From Sipunculus nudus (lineage: Eukaryota > Annelida > Sipuncula > Golfingiida > Sipunculidae): a DNA stretch of 64,000 nt. The DNA lies in contig CM049321.1 in assembly GCA_026874595.1 (NCBI GenBank), forward strand, positions 18,322,979 to 18,386,978, in the 5' to 3' direction. Under the pieces are notes generated by a model. That model was given only the letters and a program-made list of their open reading frames with translations, was not told the origin of the DNA and ran no database searches. A program made the translations under genes and the position numbers. Positions 60,181 through 64,000 of the stretch are shown piece after piece; within the stretch, counting starts at the first letter, position 1, and each line of letters opens with the position of its first letter.

Positions 60181-61399
60181 CCCAGCTGGGAATGGGTCTT
60201 ATAACGTCACTTTGACGTATAAACATTTTATCTAAAGGCTACTTGTATACAAGCCACTTGAGCAAGTGTTAACATACAGATAAAAACATGTAACCGAGTT
60301 ATTGAAAGATCATTAGTTTATATTCGTAAGAGCATGTGAAGCAATGCAGTATTTGTCATTTACAGAAATCTGTAATCTCTGAATTGAAGCCAGATGTTTC
60401 TGCCGGACGTCTTTCTATTACGATCGGTGGCAATTTTTGCACCCCCCCCCCCCCAGACCCATGTTATAAATAAACGTGGATATAGACAAAGACACCGCCT
60501 TTACCCATGGCATTGGCTCATTTTCATGAAAGATTAATAGATTATGTTTACCTAGATTATGTTTATGATTACTTTCACTTCTTTAATATGTATATGCAGA
60601 GTTTTTACAAAGATTCTATAAATAAGGCAGGTGAATAGCGACTTTAAGACCAAAGCAGAGCATTTTGCTGAAGAAAAATCATGATGAGAGATGATCGAAA
60701 TTTTAAACTGTTTATTTATGAATATAAAACATTTATGAAGATAGGTTGATTAAATTATTCTGAGCTATAATAAGAGCTATAGTGGATCAAGACTTGGGCT
60801 TTAGGGGCTGAAGCATCGCTCCTCCCCGACCCCACCCCCCACCCCCCCAGCGTACCTATCCGAAAACACAGTAATCAGTTTTAGCATATTTTAATTTATG
60901 ATGGTCTAATACATGTTCCATAAAACGACACACCATTTCAATAAAACAAAAGCTGAAAGAAATTGTACAAAAAGCGTGTTTCAATAAGAAGCTCATATTT
61001 GTTTGGATTCTTAAAATAATAAGGTACCCACAATGCATGCATGCAGACCTAAACATTTCTATTTGAGTGATTTAACAGACATGGCTCCGAATCCGCCGTT
61101 CAGGTAGAATGTTTCAGATTCTTTAGGCTTTGACATCTTCCTTACGGATATGAATATTAAATATTGAATTTATATTGAACTTTTCTTCAACTCGCCTTAT
61201 CTCAGGGGATATACAAACTTGATTGATTTTAAATTAATTATATTGTATTACGGTTCAGTTAAACACAGTATACATGGTCTTTGTTTTATAATTGCAATAG
61301 TAAGCACTCTTAACGTATAATGTCCCCTTTATGTCAATTCAGCTTTGAATGGTTCGTACAAGTGTGACATTTTTTCTGGAGATCTCGAAAGATAATTTT

Positions 61400-61620
61400 T
61401 TTTTTGTTTCCTAAACATTTTTTTTTCGCTTTCTAATTTTTTTTTTTTGCTTCCTAAAAATTTGTTTTTGCTTCCTAAAATTTTTTTTTTTGCTTCCTAA
61501 AAATTTTTTTTTTTTGCTTTCTAAATTTTTTTTTTTTTTTTTGCTTCCTAAAAATTTTTTTTTGCTTCCTAAAATTTTTTTTTTTGCTTCCTAAAATTTT
61601 TTTTTTTGCTTCCTAAAATT
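61400..61620 (+). repeat. GCTTCCTAAA-T-tract minisatellite (right)
   Basis: Inverted counterpart of the left array, about 10 units. Together with the TIRs it lets the whole element fold back on itself. Confidence 0.9.
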
Positions 61621-62215
61621 TTTTTTTTTGCGAAATTCTATGTCGAGATCTCGAGATGTTATCTCGAGATCACGAGATAAATATTTTTTTTTTCTGTGTC
61701 CTAAATCAGCCACCGTAGCCCTGCGAGCAGACCAGAGAAAAATTGATATGCTGATCTGCGTTTATGGTACCAAAATTGTCCTGTGCGGTTGCATATTCGG
61801 GTTAATAGTACTGGGTTTATTAGTGGATTAATACTGGAGTAGGGTTATGTTACAGTGACTGTCTGACTGATGCCATATTGAGGGCTGTGAACCTATCTGT
61901 CAGTTATTCAGAGAAGTGAGTACAGTGTGTACAGTGGTAAACACTAGGAACTGAGGAGTACAGTCCTAACTCACGTGCTCGATGATCATGTGACCTGCAT
62001 TTTTCATGCAGCTATTTTTCTAAAACCTCTGCTTATTGGAAGGTGGTTGTATGAAATGAAAGAAAAGATATAATACATTTTAACGTCTTCTCAGTTTTAT
62101 TTATGACTTCTACTATTTACAAACGACCATCATAACGTTTATCCCAAACCTTAATACATTATATACCCACTGGTAACATGGGTTCTCTCGTCGTGTGTGC
62201 TGTGTCATTAATCAG

Positions 62216-62405
62216 GAGAAATCGATCCAGTAATCCTTGTGAGTTAACAGCTCCAGCTGCGCTCTCCGGTAAGGATATTGAGATAACACAAAGGGAAGGC
62301 ATGCAGAAAAATCCGCAGCAGGACAATGTATATGAACATATGAGAGAAAACCAAAGATATCAGTTGCATAAAAATGATATTCACGACAAGAGGGAAAGGA
62401 AATAA
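62216..62405 (+). pseudogene. Paralogue tail exon 7
   Basis: Acceptor CATTAATCAG is at the same place as in gene 1. The frame contains QREGMQKNPQQDNVYEHM, RENQRYQLHKNDIHDK and a stop. The gene 1 donor position is not conserved, so the frame runs on to TAA. Confidence 0.6.
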
Positions 62406-62599
62406 AAAGGAATCACGATGAAGCGACCATATAAATAAATGAAACCATGCAAAAAAATAAAGTCATATCATGTATAATACCGCCATATTACATTTGTGAA
62501 AAGATTTATTTTAACTGAACCTGGTGAATAACACAGAAAATTAGTGAATAAGTATGAAGTCAACCTCGGGTTAAAAACACCACCTAAAAAGTAAGAAGG

Positions 62600-63670
62600 C
62601 TCACATTATGCACACGTTTGGATTTAAACAGCTATTTTCCTGGGGTATAGGAGTGACACATAAACAAATTCATATCAATCCAACATATAATTTTTCGAGA
62701 TGATAAAATAATTATAAATCTGCTTGTTTACCATTTTATTTTATCAACTCTTCCGCCTATCTACCACCTACTGATAATTGTATTCTGTCAGTCACATCTT
62801 GACATGTAAATAATGAATGTTTATCAATTTAATTGGTGTAATTAAATGAAATTTAATACAATTTCTATAAAATATATAAAAAATATATAAAGACAAACAT
62901 ATACAATATTCAGTGTAGTCCTGTAATAATGCATTGTTACTGTCCAGAGTATATCGCAATAAAATAAGCATTTTCCCTTCAAATAGACGTTTTGTTTAAA
63001 AGAAAAGCATAGCCGTCTACCTTGCTTTTTCTAATGTAGGCGGTGCATGACGGGGGAGGAGGGGGGGGGGGGGATGAGTGGCCAATGGAATATATGGCAA
63101 TTAGTAAACATGAAAGTCCGTTTCGCTCTCTCCCTCAAACACAAACAGAAGCAGACGCGCGCACACAAGATAGGTATTCCATATACTCCATCTACACATG
63201 GTATGTGTGTGTTTTGGACTTCAAACTTGGTCATCCATTTTTTTTTATTATTGTTTACAGTGACGTGATAGGGGTTTTACACACTAACAACGCTCTGTTT
63301 GGGCATCTGTAGATGTCACATCAAAAATATAGCGGTCGACCTGAAAGCTGTCTACATGCGTCGGTAGATCATGATATGAAAAGTTCAATGATTGTCAATA
63401 TCATGATTGTTTCATGCCCTGCACTCCAACCAAGGCTTCACCCAAACTGATCTCCAGAGGCTTATAGCAATTACTTACACCTCATTATCATCTCATCTGG
63501 TAATCTCGCAGCTGTCCACTACTGGTCTGCCCACTGCGTGAGCACAGTCAAGCCCATATGCATAGCTGTATCACTGGTGACCAATGCTGATCTGTGCAAT
63601 AGGTCAATGCTATCACCTCCTGACATTTGTGCATGTATGTATATGCACAAACCAGATTCACCATCGTCAA

Positions 63671-63717
<47 letters not shown>

Positions 63718-63931
63718 CATATGTTTAAATATTTCGTTACTATATATGCGTAATGAGCAGCATTATAAGTCTTCAATCTTCCCAAGATATATATGCCAAT
63801 ACAACTAAACCACTGGCCGAAATCAGTATATGGTGCATTGATGTTCAAAATTTACAAATAGATATACACGTATATATGGGTACAGGCCTTTTTGACGAAT
63901 TGCAAATAAATCTCACTTTCTCTCTCTCTCA

Positions 63932-64000
<69 letters not shown>
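62600..64000. other. Anonymous repeat-rich window end
   Basis: No counterpart of receptor exon 9 was found. It contains a G-rich tract at 63053-63074, a (TA)n array at 63673-63711, (CT)n at about 63910-63962 and (TA)n from 63962 to the window edge. Confidence 0.5.
63905..64000. repeat. (CT)n-(TA)n compound microsatellite at window edge
   Basis: CTCTCT runs with TTT interruptions pass into TA repeats that continue beyond the window. Confidence 0.95.

Larger units (their letters stand above)
59798..61717. mobile_element. Fold-back TIR element with 6-bp target-site duplication
   Basis: Near-perfect inverted ends of about 97 bp (59798-59894 and 61621-61717) begin TACGGTGGCTGATTTAGGAC and carry overlapping CGAGATCTCGAG palindromes. 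GCCCTG is duplicated immediately outside both ends (59792-59797 and 61718-61723). Inside each TIR is an AGGAAGC-plus-A-tract array (59895-60180, and inverted at 61400-61620). The core of about 1.2 kb has no coding frame. It is therefore a non-autonomous DNA-transposon-like or fold-back element. A truncated second copy lies at 12069-13735. The superfamily is not assigned. Confidence 0.85.
58848..62590 (+). pseudogene. Broken paralogue of the CTLD receptor
   Basis: Recognisable parts are the signal-peptide exon 58848-58911 (same 64-nt length and phase as gene 1), the 3' part of CTLD exon 2 (58943-59071, SAWLGLLWVDDATLKWTNG), a trace of the membrane exon (about 62008-62060), tail exon 7 (from 62216, QQDNVYEHM) and tail exon 8 (about 62517-62590, NKYEVNLGLK). 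A deletion fused the end of exon 1 almost directly to mid-exon 2, removing the first CTLD cysteine. The exon 2 donor GT is changed. CTLD1 second half and CTLD2 were not found. The exon 8 acceptor is lost and a TAA lies in frame. A 1.92-kb fold-back element sits in the middle. A functional product is unlikely, though YEHM and YEVN tyrosines remain. Confidence 0.65.

Overview
This is a eukaryotic window: AT-rich, crowded with (TA)n microsatellites, homopolymer G/C tracts and diverged mobile elements, with genes split into short exons by GT-AG introns. No bacterial-style operons, rRNA, CRISPR array or intact tRNA is visible. Element content (a Penelope-like retroelement with hammerhead-like motifs, a Ty3/gypsy-type pol with integrase upstream of reverse transcriptase, tRNA-like SINEs, and GACGGACGGAC-rich dispersed repeats) suggests a lophotrochozoan, most likely a bivalve mollusc. 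That is an inference, not a proven assignment.

The main genic content is a small cluster of C-type-lectin-domain (CTLD) transmembrane receptors, which I assembled by eye from splice sites, intron phase and homology. (1) A plus-strand gene at 23027-31318 has nine coding exons whose phases all agree. They give a 429-residue type I protein: signal peptide, two CTLDs, one membrane segment, and a cytoplasmic tail of about 140 residues with three YxxPhi motifs. (2) A minus-strand relative at 44462-36272 (5' end not found) has two CTLD half-exons, a membrane exon with the same phase pattern, a tail exon with an ITIM-like motif, a 20-nt micro-exon and a long last exon. Its first CTLD exon carries an in-frame TGA. 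(3) A plus-strand paralogue at 58848-62590 keeps a conserved promoter and signal-peptide exon but is deleted and broken, so it is probably a pseudogene. A possible relic of a fourth membrane exon lies near 8.3 kb. Non-coding sequence at 20.6-21.5 kb resembles 54.4-55.2 kb, so genes 1 and 3 probably arose by duplication of a larger segment.

Layout: 0-11 kb, mostly anonymous AT-rich DNA with a local duplication at 5.4-5.8 kb. 11.5-14 kb, a GCGGTAGCAA/TTGCGA-rich repeat and a truncated copy of a fold-back element. 14.85-16.85 and 19.1-19.9 kb, two degenerate minus-strand gypsy pol fragments. 20.1-22.5 kb, duplicated segment and SINE pieces. 23-31.3 kb, CTLD receptor gene 1, with Penelope-like insertions in its introns. 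32-36 kb, intergenic. 36.3-44.5 kb, CTLD receptor gene 2 (minus). 44.9-53.2 kb, a GC-rich THAP-like fragment, a 233-bp triplication, a very long TA array and dispersed repeats. 54.4-62.6 kb, the duplicated segment and broken CTLD paralogue, whose intron hosts an intact 1.92-kb fold-back element with a 6-bp target-site duplication. 62.6-64 kb, microsatellite-rich end.

If expressed, the two receptors would act at the cell surface. The CTLDs lack recognisable EPN/QPD and WND sugar/calcium motifs, so protein or other ligands are as likely as sugars. The tyrosine-bearing tails suggest endocytic or SH2-dependent signalling. All gene models here are manual and have not been tested against transcripts.
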